Assembly: GCA_012861695.1 (NCBI GenBank)
Contig: JAAOOA010000026.1
Span: 22,643,080 to 22,707,079, forward strand
DNA length: 64,000 bases
Direction: 5' to 3'
Source: Trematomus loennbergii
Taxonomy: Eukaryota; Chordata; Actinopteri; Perciformes; Nototheniidae
Shown here: piece by piece, positions 35,477-64,000 of the stretch
Layout: each line of letters begins with the position of its first letter
How positions within the stretch are numbered: the first letter of the stretch is position 1
Translations under genes and position numbers: made by a program
Notes under the pieces: model-generated
The model's database searches: none
What the model saw: the letters and a program-made list of their open reading frames with translations, nothing else
What the model was told of the DNA's origin: nothing

Positions 35477-36660
35477 ATGCAATCAATCAAGCAAGAGGTG
35501 GACAGCGAGGCCTACAGTGGAGACGATGCTCTGGTCCTGGCGAACAGAGACGTGATGGGCCACAACATCTCTGGCATTCCCTTCAAAACTAAAACTTCCT
35601 GTCGCAGGAAAAGAGAGTTCATCCCAGAGGAGAAGAAGGACACCATGTACTGGGAGAGGCGCCGCAAAAACAACGTAGCGGCCAAACGCTCCAGGGAGAA
35701 GCGGCGCATCAACGACATGGTGCTGGAGAACAAGCTGATGGCCCTGGGAGAGGAAAACACCTCCCTGAAGGCCGAGCTGCTGTCCCTGAAGGTGAAGTTC
35801 GGCCTGGTGAGTCTGGCAGCGTATTCCCAAGAAGTCCAGAACTATCCAGCGCCAGCAATATCAACGTCTACCAGGAAGTAGTCCCACCCAGCGCCAGCCA
35901 AAGTTCTTCCAGCAGGGTTTTGGAGCCTCTTCACTCACGCAGCAGCTGCATATCAGTCATCAAGCATTCACCTCACATGCCCGAGACTCAAGGGGTCAAG
36001 AAAGAACCAGCAGAGAATGCACAAGAGAGAAGAAGCCCCTACGAACTGTACAGAAACTACATCACCAGCCCTCTTTCTGGAGTCTATCCGCAGCCCGCCG
36101 CCTTCCTACATCTCACCCGATCCTCCAGCAACTCCCCCAGGAGCTCAGAAGATGGCGCTGTTAGTAAATCATCCGACGGTGAAGATGAGCAGCAGGTCCC
36201 CAAAGGTTTAACGCCGTCTGCAGCCGACCCACGAAGCGTCATCGTCTCCACACACAAAGTGCCGGATGCCAGTTCTTCAGCTTTGCCCCACAAGCTGCGG
36301 ATCAAAGCCAGAAGCATCCAGATTAAAGTGGAGGCCATCAACCCGGAGTACCCTGTCGCAGTCTCAGAAGAAGGAGGATTCTCCACTCAGTCGTCCCCCT
36401 GCCCTCTTTCTCTCCAGGTCACCAACATGCAGACCTGGAACCAGCAACCGTGGCACAGAAGCAGCTCAGACACACTGCAAAACAAACCCATCGCGGAGGT
36501 TAAAGACCGCTCCTATGCACCCTCAGAGGACTTGTATCTGAGACATGGTCCCCCCTATCTGCCTGCTCTGAAAAGACTGATCCAAGCACAGCACTCTGGG
36601 TCTCTGATGGACTCGAGCAGAAGCACAGAGTCGATATCGAAAGGCTGTTCCTCTGCATGA
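35477..36660 (+). CDS. nfil3: nfil3: bZIP repressor NFIL3/E4BP4 (one-base deletion breaks frame)
   Basis: Nuclear bZIP transcription factor that represses D-box genes in the circadian system and directs innate-lymphoid and NK development. The coding region is a single exon, as in other vertebrates. From the [20 protein letters not shown] leads to [20 protein letters not shown], the basic region [16 protein letters not shown] and the leucine zipper. The frame then hits a stop at 35879-35881. One base missing near 35840-35842 explains this: the next frame continues [20 protein letters not shown], then [55 protein letters not shown] and [17 protein letters not shown], ending at TGA 36658-36660. 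Total about 394 residues, against 462 in human. Adjacent to ror2 and auh as in human. Confidence 0.95.
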
Positions 36661-39223
36661 CCGTAGTGTCTTTTATACTTCCCACTGTACTTGCTGTTGC
36701 ACTGTGTGGTTAAACAAGGTTTGGATATGTGGTGATTTTCAAATGTTGGAGCACAATGTAAGGTTGAAAACACATTGAGGAGGGGAGGAGCTACCTGTAC
36801 TGTAATGTCACATTCAAATATAATGTAGGCCTAGAATAGCACAGCGTTATTAATTTCATCAGTACAAAAAATTCTGTTCACCCGAGTTACTCTTCTATAT
36901 TCATACAAATACTGCTTTCATTCACCTTTTCCAGACCACTGCCACTACCTGATCCGTACCGGAAACAAGATTTGTTCTGTGCATGAACGCATTTTAGGTA
37001 CTTTTTGTCACTGCTATCATTTTACGGCAATTTTGATCTAGTGCTGATATCAAGGTTCTATTTTTGTATTTGTAACATAAAAAAAACCATTCAAGTTCAT
37101 ATAAAAAATTTTGTTGAATATTGTATATGTACAAAACACCACTTTCAAAAATAACAAATGCTAATAATAATAATGAACACATAAAAACTGACAAGACATT
37201 GAATATATAAATTACATTTAGAAACATATATAATATCTTTAGAAATACAAATAATAAAATATGTAGAGTGGGATTTTTACAACCCTTAAATTTGATATGA
37301 AAAAGTATCTTAGGTTCAAATAAGTATACGTATTTTTCATCGTTGAATGACCTTCCCAATTACTTTATTAAACCAATGCTAACATTTTAACAGCTTTTCT
37401 TTGATAATATATTACGAAACTAGCTCCGTATTTTAGGCATTCTTTACAAAACAACTAAAAAGTATTTATATAATAAGGAAAAATCTTAAATGTCAGAACA
37501 AGTCAAACCAAAGACAGCATTATTTTATATAAATCCCAGAAAACTGCCGTAATTCCCACCATTTTGTTCAGATAACCATCATTGGAAGTAGTGGTTTTTT
37601 CCACAAATCAGGTTTCAGGTACGGATCGGGAAGCACCAACCACTCTCTGTGTCAATGAAACAAAACACTTCCTGCTAACTCATTACCTCAAGGTAGCTGG
37701 AAGGATTTAATTGGGATAAATCAGTTGAGTTTTAGCAAGTGGCTTGATCAGGAATCTAAAAAACGTCATGTTAAAGTTGGGATGAATTGGTATGACCTGA
37801 CTCTCTTCTTTAGTCAGTGTAATGTGCCTAAAGGAAACCAAGCATTGACTGCCTAACAAAACATATGATATTACGTTTACCTGCCACTATTTGAGAAGTT
37901 ACAGAATCATTTACCAAAGGCTAATTGACTTCTATAACTGGGTCTGCCCTTCACTATAATGGAGGTATAAGTCGAAGGCCCCCGTTAGCGCTCTGCTTTG
38001 CTGTTTCAAATGAGGTATTGTGGTTACTGGATCCATCTGTATTCTGGTGTGGTGCCAGGTCTACTTACCTCTGCTTTGAGTGAATATCGTGCCATGCTTT
38101 TTTCTATTGGTTTGTAATTATCTGCACAATTTCCAAGATGTTCCCTAAAGAAATGTTGTAATTTGATACTCATTATAGGGGAAAGAGATGGACTATGATT
38201 CAAATTAAGTGCAGATGAACACCTGAACACCTGAACATGCAAAACTACGGATTTTTCAAACAAACCAACCCAATTAAATGTCGTTTTTTTAGTAGAGGAC
38301 ACCCTATTTCCCCTAGAATTGGTACCAAACTCAACGTTATTTTATGGAGCTTTCTAACAATCAGGACCCTAAATGCAGCCTTTCTGTCTCCTCCTGGTTG
38401 ACCAATCAGATCTTGGATATGTTGCACTCCATTGTCTCTGCTGTAGTTTTTGAATATGCATAACAAGTTACACACCTGGGCTTTTACCTAAGCATTTTTA
38501 AAAGGCTCTGTTGCACTGGTTCACCGTTTGCCAAATCGCTTTTTTCTTTTGTTTTTTAGTGGATTTGTAAACAGGTGGTTTAAACTGAGACTGTGTTTGA
38601 AACTAGCTGGAGATTTGTGATTCTGACGGAGCTGAGAACTGAATTACTGAATAAGCACAGTGTATTCTCAATCAATTTACATCTGTTTTATCAAAGAGTG
38701 TCCAGAGATTCAGTGTGTTATCCGCTCGATTGAATGCATTTTTTAATTTCCTTTTGCTATTTGGTGGTGATACAAACAAACCTCCTGACCTTCTCTGTTG
38801 TTCAAGTGCATTCCGAATCTGAACACTTTTCTCAAGGTTTATTGTAACGGTGAGTTTTGTTCACAATAAATGTCTAATCACTGAATCGAGTATTCTTTTT
38901 TCTGTGTATTTTTTTAGATGATCGGTTCTTATAAAAGGAAAAGTAGGTAGAAAATACCACAAGGAAATATTCCAATACATCATGGCTCCTCCAACAGTGC
39001 AAAACACAATATATTCAAGACATAACAAATAAATGAGGAAGTTAATTAGTGCAAGACGCTTATGGTGCAAGTACAATGCAGGGATAAGGACTTAATAAAC
39101 TATATATGTAAAGTAGAATGAGATAAAACAGAATGTATAATTGTAGAGTGAATTAAAACATTGTTTATTGTAATAATATACATATAAATGTGGTCTGTGA
39201 ACAGATGAGAAACTTCACAGAGC
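36661..39223 (+). other. nfil3 3'UTR and downstream intergenic DNA
   Basis: AT-rich. AATAAA occurs at 37253-37258 and 38865-38870, the latter followed by T/GT-rich sequence. I cannot tell which, if either, is the nfil3 poly(A) site. No other gene or repeat recognised. Confidence 0.45.
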
Positions 39224-40373
39224 CAGTGGTGGAAAGTAACTAAGTATATTCACACAAGTACTGTATTCAAGTTCATATTTGAGGTACTTGTACTTTAGTA
39301 TTTTCATTTTATACTACTTTATTTGATTCATTAATAGTTTATTTGGCAGGGACAATGCACAGTAATGAACACTTAAAACATTAAAATGTGTCAAGCGTAA
39401 CAGTGCGAGATTTAGCTTTGAGCTCATTTTCACCCGCAGTCCCTCACATAAAACATTTAAGAAGATTACATTTTACAAACATAGCAAAAACTAAATACAT
39501 GATATGCAAAAAGTACAAAAGAGCAAGAGCAGCATACACGAGTATTTATGACATGGTGATACAATATAGCAGCAATGACATGTAAAGGGCAAGAGGAGAT
39601 ACCCCTGTGTTAAAGTGCATTTAGCGGTGATTGCACGTCTGTTTGTTTCTCATCCATGCTTGAGTTGACCTTTGAAGCTATTGAGAGTGGGACAATCCCG
39701 TATCTCAGTTGGGAGGCTGTTCCAGAATGAGCTGCCTTTAACGGAGAGGACATTTTGTCCACAAGTGGTCCGTCTGCGGTGGCCTTCACAGTCTCCTCTG
39801 GTGTCTGACCTAGTGCAGCGTCCAGTGTGTTTTCTGTGGATGAATTCCCCTAAGGGAGGGGGGCCAGTCCATGTAAACATTTATAAATAAAGCACATACT
39901 TTTAAAAGACTTAAAATTGTCAAAGCTCAAGAAATTGTGTTTTTCAAGGATGGTACAGTGGTGGTATAAATAGGGCTTTCTGTCAAACACCTTGATAGCT
40001 CTCTTAAACCTCTACTCCACTACATTTTGTAAGCAAATGTTGTACTAGTTACTTTATTAATTCAGATATTGACCCACAAAACTTTAAAATAAGATGATTT
40101 TGTATAGATAAAACAACTATATTAACATTCAAGATATCAATATTTTCTGTTCAAATATATTTCACCATGTGCTGCTTTGCTTTAAAATATTAAAATATAT
40201 GTTCTGCAATGAATACCTTTACTCCTAATACTTAAAGTACATTTTCTTCAGAGTATTTAAATACTGTAACTTAAGTACCATTCTCCATGCAGTACTTCTA
40301 CTTGACATTTAGTATTTTCACAGTGCTGTATTAGTACTCCAGTAAAGAATCTGAATACTTTGTCCACCTCTGC
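39224..40373. mobile_element. hAT-like MITE split by a LINE 3' fragment
   Basis: Starts near CCAGTGGTGGAAAGTAACTA and ends 'ctttgtccacctctg', as expected of the AAGTAC-rich family. The middle is foreign sequence (39320-40008). Confidence 0.65.
39320..40008 (-). mobile_element. LINE 3'-end fragment inserted in the MITE
   Basis: The - strand around 39650-39880 encodes QNVLSVKGSSFWNSLPTEIR and DCPTLNSFKGQLKHG, the conserved C-terminal tail of fish LINE reverse transcriptases. The upstream catalytic part is absent. Confidence 0.6.
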
Positions 40374-40575
40374 ACGTATGCAATACTTGTACTTGTAATT
40401 AGATATAACATAAGTGTGTGGCCTAGATATTTACCATAGGTATTCTTATATATTACTCAAATCCCTTACAAAATACATACATGTGATTAACCTAATCTTA
40501 TCATTTGAAATGCATTTCTCCCACTTCCTTTAATCACCCAGAGCCGTTTTGTATTCACCATGCTACAGACTCCCT

Positions 40576-40600
40576 GTCACGTGACGCGCCACCACGTGAC
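40576..40600 (+). promoter_or_regulatory. Two E-boxes in the auh promoter (CLEAR/USF type)
   Basis: GTCACGTGAC (40576-40585) is a perfect 10-bp palindrome; CCACGTGAC follows at 40592-40600. Both lie within 75 bp upstream of the auh ATG. GTCACGTGAC is the consensus bound by TFEB/MITF (CLEAR) and USF factors. Binding is inference. Confidence 0.55.
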
Positions 40601-40646
40601 TGTGTCAAAGTTGAAAGTCAACACAACACTGCAGCTCTTCTTCAGC

Positions 40647-49817
<9,171 letters not shown>

Positions 49818-49955
49818 AGCCTCTCTGCCTCCAGAACGATCACAAAGTGCTGCATCCGGATCTCCTCCTACTCCACTGCTTCCAACACATTTATGGGTGA
49901 ACCTGTCAGCACATTAGCCTGTGCAGGACCCAGAGACTGCCTGCAGGGCATCATC

Positions 49956-49995
49956 GGTCCTTCAGGGGTCCTTCAGGGGTCCTTCAGGGGCCCCT
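49956..49995. repeat. Short tandem repeat in the auh 3'UTR
   Basis: Three copies of the 11-bp unit GTCCTTCAGGG. Confidence 0.85.
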
Positions 49996-50883
49996 CCTGG
50001 TTCCTGATCCTGCCTGAGACTCCATGGCTCAGGTGTAACGCTGGGTGTGTCCAATACAACCAGGCAAACTAACCCATCATTGGCCCTGCTCACAAAACGT
50101 ACCTAACTAATCCAAAACATGACTTCATACGGTTATTCCTCTGTGCACTGTGACGGACAGGTGGTCCCTAACCTCTCTGACTAATGAACCAATTAAAGAG
50201 CCATTTACATTTCTAGGTTATAGATTTTTTTACTTAAATAGAAATGTATAACTGTGTTCAAAACACTATATAACACCACAGGTGTCTGCATGAAATACAA
50301 CTAACTTCCAGTCCAGAGGGAGCAATATAGGATTTGCAATGTTTGGATTTCTTTCTGATTTTAGTGCCTCTGCCTTTTAGCTGTAGTAACAAAAAACCCA
50401 GTGTGACCCATGATGCATTGGCTGAAAATGAAAGGTGTTTATATATATATATATCACTGACACATGGGCCTAGTGTGTAGTACTAATGAGTTGGTTAGAA
50501 ATAATTCAGATGATTGGTTAAATAATTAAAACTTAGCTATCAGTCTGTGACAGAAACCCGATAATGTTGGTTATCCTAAATATGACATTGCAAAAACACA
50601 TGATACTACTTTGGAAAAGAAGTACGATTAAAAAGCTCCAGGTCCACCGACACACTGTGAGGTGTGTAAGCTGCTCTTTCAGTAGAATGGATGCTTGTAC
50701 TGAAATAATCTGCAGATACAGGGCATTACATCTGGTTTAAAGCCCCGGAGAAAGTTAGTAAGTGGACCTTGAGATTTTTTCCCCAAGACATATTTTATAT
50801 TCTTGTTATTTTAAGAGCCAACTTCTTTTATGAAAGTGTCGATGAATGAATCAGCCTCTGTGTAGATGATATAATGTGATATA

Positions 50884-50889
50884 AATAAA
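50884..50889 (+). terminator. auh poly(A) signal candidate
   Basis: AATAAA about 1.07 kb after the stop, followed by GT-rich 'acttgtgtcacac'. It would set a 3'UTR of about 1.1 kb. Confidence 0.45.
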
Positions 50890-51236
50890 ACTTGTGTCAC
50901 ACTGAAATTATTCTCATTTGTATGTTTTTGAGCAACATAATGACTTGAACACATTATTTTGGGACTTATTAAATACAGATAGAAGATGGTGGAAACGGAT
51001 AACTGAGCACTGTTAAAGCAATACAATTACGGAGGTTTAATTATAAGGGATATCGATTTAGTATTGAAGTTCAAGCCTGAATCGTAAGTTAATCTTTTTA
51101 AGTAGAAAAAGAACATGTTGGAAACTGACAATTCACTATCACTGGTTTTAAATGTCCTTCACACAGAGGTCAATGTTTCCCCAGCTCACATCATCCTTAA
51201 CCTCAAATCAAAACACGCACACACACTGATAACACT

Positions 51237-51445
51237 TTAATGCATATATATATTATTCTGAAATGGACCAATCTGCACAATGACTACTTTTACTGTTGGT
51301 AATTTTGGTTGGTATTGGTATTTTTCTACTTTTACTTGAGTAACATTTTGAATGCAGGATTTTTACTGTAACAGGGTTTTCCTACACTCTGGTACTTCTA
51401 CTTTTACTCAAGTACAAGCTCTGAGTATACTTCTTCCACCTCTGT
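51237..51445. mobile_element. hAT-like MITE fragment
   Basis: 'gaaatggaccaatctgcaca' through 'acttcttccacctctg' is the inverse of the 5' third of the 34139 copy. Confidence 0.65.
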
Positions 51446-52063
51446 CCACAATGTATTATTGCACCTTCATAAAATTGGGAGACTATGGCCGTAGAGAATA
51501 TATATATTTATATATATTCTCTTCGGCCATCTGTTCTCTTGTGCTGTGTAGAATAACCCTCATGGTATCCATGTGCTGTATTTGGCCAGCTGTGTCCTTA
51601 ATGTTGAGGTTGCCACGAGTGAAACGTTCGATTTCCTTTTGGAGAATTGTAGGAAAACTAATCATACAACAATTTCCGGTTATACAGAGGCTGAAGTCAA
51701 ATCATGTATGAGACTGGTTTGTCCAAACTCCAGACCTTCTGTCCAGACGTGGAAATCATTTTATGCAGCATCTCCATCATCTTCAAAGAGTTTATAGTAT
51801 AGTTTTGACTTAACAGGTACTACTATTGGCATTACTTTTTCTTTTTTGTATCTGTCTCAAGACCTAGATTTGTTTTGAATTTCTAATATTTTTTTGTCTA
51901 GAAAATGAAGGGTTATCAATTTATCCAATGCATGTAGGATGAAAGATAGCCAGCCAGCGAGGCACTTCAAATGCATTTCTGTTTTAAGGAAAATAATGCG
52001 TCTTCTCAAGGGCTGCAGTGCTGATGGCAGGTCGGGGTTATGATATATAATATGGTATGCAGA

Positions 52064-52236
<173 letters not shown>

Positions 52237-54449
52237 AGCAGACTGTTGAGGCCCTGGCCAGCGGTTGCGTGCAGGCGGGCCCTGTGGCTTCGTGCTGCTG
52301 CTGCACACAACCTGACTTCAGGCTGCACATCACCACTGTGGCTGGCCTCCTTCCGGCAGATGTCCCAGCACTAAGCCGGGGGGAATCCACCACAAGTCAA
52401 GGTTGCGTAAAGAAAGACCGGTTCCCCAATACTTGGAGGCCAGAACCCCAGCCGCTTCTCATGGGAAACGTCCGAGGTGTAACTGAAAAGGCAATCCTTC
52501 GCAGAATTAAGTTTGTCTGTTTTTGAAGGAACCGTTTCTGTTACCGCAGGTCAGCCCTGTCTGGGACATGCACAGTTTCAGTTTGAACTCTTTCTCAACG
52601 GGTTGTTTTGGATCGAAAACAGAAATGAAGCTGATCCCAAACAGGATATATTGTATATTTTGGAGCACGCAAGTTGTTGTACAAACTACTTCAACATAGA
52701 GAGAAGTGCGTTATTCTCAGTGATGTGTAAAAAACCTCACATTCATTGACCCAGCACCACATTTAGACATGACAGTTAGACAGTGAGCCTGCATTCATTT
52801 CATATATTATATTACACCTGTGCTTCACCTTATGTGACATGTACAAATGCGTTCAGTAAAAAAAAGGCCTTTGTTTTGGCCTGGAAGTAGAAATCTCAGT
52901 CAAGTATGTCAAACCTGGAGAAATAAACCACAAACATGTATCATTAGATTAAACTCAATGGACTTTTATTTCATCCATTAACACACACACATTCCTACAC
53001 TGATGGCAGAGGCTATCACACAAGCTAGCCTCTACATTAGCATTCCCACATACATACACTCTTGTCTACTCCATCAGGAGCAAATTTGGGGTTCAGTATC
53101 TTGAACAAGGACACATTTTTGCGGCAAATTGGCCCTTTAAAGCTGCTGCACAAGAGGTTTACCTGAGTAGGAAAAACAACATTTTTCACAGGTTGTAGGT
53201 TTAAAATAGTACATTCATTATTGAGTCATCTCCAATTATTTTCCAATCATTAAGAAAGTGTGCTATTATAAATACTGAGGTCCAGATGAGCTGCATTTTG
53301 CCAGAAGGTCAGAGGTCAGTTGGTCTATCTGATGAACTAAAGAGCTCAATTACAAAGCATGTGTCATGACCAGAGAGATGTTTTACAAGTATACAATCCC
53401 ATATATATCTTATATCTTTTCTATAAAGCATCCGTAAGGACGGGCTTATTAAATACACTCTTTGGTTTTCTAGAAACAGTGATGCAGACCACATGAAATA
53501 TGAGGCTCCTACATGAGTGATGCAAAACTAGTACATTGGAATTCAACAAGCCAAACCAAAGAGGTGCAGCAATGCTAATCAATCAATCAATCAATCAATC
53601 AATCAAGCTACTAGTCATGTGATATTCAGAATAAACCAGGCATTCACAAAAAATTGGCAATTTTTTTGGATTTTACATCCAATTCATTTATTATATCATA
53701 TTATTGCCAGTTAAATGCTGCTTTACGTTAAGTCGGTGGCTTGGACAATATCCCAGATTTGGGTAATATTTCATTTTATTTTGCTCTCCATAAGTAACAC
53801 ACACATTTGTCTACAGAGGATTTAAAAAGGGTAAAGAGTGCTTCAATTATTCAAACTTTAAAATGTTATTAAAACGAAATAAAAGGAGACAATGTGGCCA
53901 AAGTTTTTTACTTGTTTGTGTTGTGTTTTGAGGTCAGTTTTTCGTCATGTTACATATTTTAAAGATATGTAATACTGTAGATAATGGCATTACTTATTGG
54001 AGCATCATGGAACTTTATTCTTATTTTTTTTAAATCATACAATAACTTAAAATCTGCCTGCTCATGTCAACTGTTTCTTATATAATAAAAAAATATCTGT
54101 TACTAAACTTTACTTTGATTTCGAAGAACTATCAACATTTTCTTGGTTTCTTCAATCAAGCTGAGAGTTAAGGCCATGGCACTCAAAGCACTCAGAGCAA
54201 AAATATAAAAGAGACTCTGCTGCCACCTGCAGGTTTAAACAACTCATCATAAAACAAATATCTGACTGAGTTGTATCGAAATTATCTCCCACAGACACAG
54301 AGACACAGACACAGACACAGAGCATGTGTATTCTTTATATTCTAAAAGTAGAATGAGTTATTCACATTAAACTCAGATTCAAAATCAGATTATAATAATG
54401 CCCTCACTTCAGAGTAAAGTAAGTAAAAGTTCTGCAAACAAAATCCTAC
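52237..54449. other. auh-syk intergenic DNA
   Basis: Contains an (AATC)n tract at about 53576-53607, a repeat of the 'gagcaaatttggggttcag' type near 53080, and an (ACAGAC/ACAGAG)n patch at about 54295-54322. No gene recognised. Confidence 0.5.
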
Positions 54450-54829
54450 TTAAAGGTGGGTAGGTAATTTTGGAGAAACCAGCTCGAGTGCGCTAGAATT
54501 TGAAAATACACAGCCGGAAAAAATCTGCCACTTCCTTACAGAGCCCCTCCTCCAACACACACGAACGCGCACATGACACACAGAGGGCACGAGATAAGTT
54601 TGTGCACAGATGGAAGGCTGACAGGCAGGTAGGCCATCCAGTTATTTTAGCCGGGCCGGCTCAGATGATTGGTCGTGCTTTTCACAGCGCCACGGCTTCC
54701 ACAGATGAAATATTTGTATGTATTTATTGTCAAAGCATTTCATATATTCATTGCTATCGGGATGTTAAGAGCATTCCATGGAATATAACAAAAAGTGTTT
54801 CAGAAGTGAATTACCTACCCCACCTTTAA
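54450..54829. mobile_element. TTAA-flanked MITE with GGTGGG-type TIRs
   Basis: TTAA (54450-54453) then AGGTGGGTAGGTAATTTTGG; the other end GAATTACCTACCCCACCT then TTAA (54826-54829). About 372 bp, no transposase. It sits inside a short AAGTAAAAGT-rich segment, so it probably inserted into an older MITE. Confidence 0.78.
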
Positions 54830-56550
54830 AATACCAAAAGTAAAAGTAGCCTACGTGTTATTATGCATTTTAAAATGGTGAAACTGTCACCAAACCTAAT
54901 TTCTTAATCTGAATAAATAGAGGAATTCAAATGAGCCGCAGGCCACAATAACCCTGACCCACACCATCCTGACTGGATTTGTTATTGACAGGATGTAAAG
55001 GTTTCTTCACTTCCAAGATGTTTGTGTTGGTGTAGAAATGCAGGAAGTTGTTTAGATTCAAATGTATTTTCCCGGGGTTGTGGTCATTCAGTCAGACAAC
55101 TCATGTGTTTTTAATATGTTTATTAGAAGCAGCATATAGTTTGAGTTTGGCGTCAAGGCTCGGGCCTCATCACTCCACAGATTTACAAAGAACATTGAGT
55201 GATGATTAGATAACTATCCCCCGAGCCTACAGGTGGAAGCTGGGGTGGTGGTGGGGCAGTCCAGCAGCAGCAACATGAAGCGAGGCAGAGGCAGGAAGAC
55301 CTGGCAGCTTAAATAGAGCGGCATGTTTAGGAGACTGTGTTTGGTTGGTTGTAAGAGGGACGAGGTGCGTCACGTGTTAATGTACTTGGTGTGAACGCGC
55401 CTAGTTGACTGCCTGAACTAGCTCGCAGGCTTCTCCCCATCAGTTTGCTCACCCTTTGTAGATCTGAACCAGGTGTCCCAAAGTAACAAGCATAGATCTA
55501 TAGAAAAGTATCTGTTATATCCAGAATGTATATCAAAACAAACAATATCTCAGGGATATATCTGTGATGCTGGTTAGTTTGCACTTACTCTAAACCTTCA
55601 TTAAACCTGGAGCATGCACATTTAATAAGGCTGTTCTTTATTGAGGCTGTTGCACTCATGATGACTTGCTACTGTAAACATGTGCATAGACTCACCTTGA
55701 AAACCAACAAACGCACCACAAACATGTCCGAAAGCGGGATTGTACAAGTTATATTTACATTTGAAGAAATAATGCTCAGCAATCTTTGTTTTTAAAGGCA
55801 TAATTTGGCATCAAAAAGCATCCCAAATAACATAATTTGTTTAAGACATGATTCATGTTCATACTGTACACTGCTGCAGCTCTCAGGATAGAAGGTGTTT
55901 CACATTTTACTAACAATGGCTGTTGGTGCAGAACTCAACTTATTTGCAACTAACTTCTTCTAGAAATGTTTAAATTTTGCAATTAGCTTTTTGGAATAGC
56001 GGCACATTTCCTGCTTATGTGAGTTTATGTATTTTGTCCTCAGAGGCACCCATAGTGATACATAACATTGAGTTGAATAATGTCACTTTTGATTATCACA
56101 ATTCTTCTTTTGTATTAGAAATCTGTTTAGGATTTTGTTTGCTAGTTATTCTGGTTGTTGGCAGATGTGACCCAGATCTATCTTGGTATTCCTTAGGTTG
56201 TTCTGAACTTAAACTTATCATGACATTTCCATTAAACCATGTTATTATCTGATGTATCATATCTACCTGTTCTCATTAGTGTTTTAAAGTGGAACAAAAG
56301 CTCTGTCCTTTTTTTGACGCAACTCCACCGTTACGTGTCTTTTTATTATCAATAAATCCATTTCCAGGACACTACCTTTTGCATATATTGTAAAATACTG
56401 ACAGGTATATGGAGTAATTAATAAGTGGTACATCAGACCTTCATTCAGGAAATCATCGACATTCATTGACACAAATAAAACAAAGGCTTATGTTGTGCTG
56501 TTCGTTAGCTGTGACATTAATGTTCATACATCAGTGAGACTTGCATAATG
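54830..56550. other. Intergenic DNA before syk, no gene recognised
   Basis: A 91-codon open frame at 55977-56252 has no recognisable domain. Nothing else supported. Confidence 0.5.
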
Positions 56551-56556
56551 TTTATT
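56551..56556 (-). terminator. syk poly(A) signal candidate
   Basis: TTTATT on the + strand, AATAAA in syk sense, about 195 bp after the syk stop. Other AATAAA motifs lie further on, so the site is tentative. Confidence 0.3.
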
Positions 56557-56750
56557 ACAACCTCCATATTGTTTACATTCAGGAAGGAACAAGAGAAGTA
56601 ATAAAATAAACGTGATTTGCATAATGATATTCCTCGAGTCAATATCTTACAGACAGCATTAATAACTCATATCCATCTCCAGTCATAATCAGGATTAAAT
56701 GCAGTTTTTCCTCATCAACCACAGCTTTGCATCAACTTCCACGTGACGAA

Positions 56751-63937
<7,187 letters not shown>

Positions 63938-64000
63938 CTAACACACAGGGAGGGTTTAAAACAAGGATCAACAACCAGGCATGGGGAGTAAACATGTGGG

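Noticed and set aside
35477..35881. A short NFIL3 isoform of 134 residues
   Set aside because: The stop follows a one-base shift, and the conserved remainder lies immediately downstream in another frame, so a deletion explains it better.
40560..40646. Upstream in-frame ATG as the auh start
   Set aside because: It would put translation across the E-box promoter region; the ATG at 40647 gives an ordinary transit peptide.
55977..56252. 91-codon open frame downstream of syk
   Set aside because: No domain, no conserved motif, and it sits on the opposite strand to syk in AT-rich DNA.

Overview
The window is vertebrate nuclear DNA from a ray-finned fish, most likely a percomorph teleost. It has spliced genes with canonical GT/AG introns, long CA/TG microsatellites, and teleost-style mobile DNA (TTAA-flanked MITEs, hAT-like MITEs, a Harbinger transposase, an L2/CR1-like LINE, a solo LTR, a tRNA-derived SINE). 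The species cannot be named from the sequence alone.

Four genes are recognisable, in the order and relative orientation I recall for human 9q22 (ROR2, NFIL3, AUH, SYK). Positions 1-21736 hold ror2 on the + strand: the seven 3' coding exons, running from the Ig domain through the Frizzled, kringle, transmembrane and kinase regions to the C-terminal tail. The signal-peptide exons lie upstream of the window. Positions 21737-35367 are a transposon-rich intergenic block with Harbinger, hAT and LINE remnants. Positions 35368-36660 hold nfil3 (+), whose coding region is a single exon. Positions 40647-49817 hold auh (+), with ten exons and a complete 314-residue frame. Positions 56751-63937 hold the last five coding exons of syk on the - strand, tail-to-tail with auh; its upstream exons lie beyond the right edge.

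The genes do not form a pathway. ROR2 is a Wnt5a-type receptor, NFIL3 a bZIP repressor, AUH a mitochondrial 3-methylglutaconyl-CoA hydratase and SYK a cytosolic immune-receptor kinase. Their proximity is conserved synteny, strongly compacted here.

Two themes stand out beyond the genes. First, coding sequence that is otherwise well conserved is broken by small indels that are all deletions: five in the last ror2 exon, one in nfil3, and one each in four of the five syk exons. This looks more like consensus error than gene decay, but it needs read-level checking. Second, several non-autonomous transposons carry internal minisatellites. A 57-bp array and a 37-bp array each occur twice, in opposite orientation and 35-50 kb apart, each inside copies of the same mobile element. 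A separate array of about 82 copies of a 12-bp unit fills part of a syk intron.
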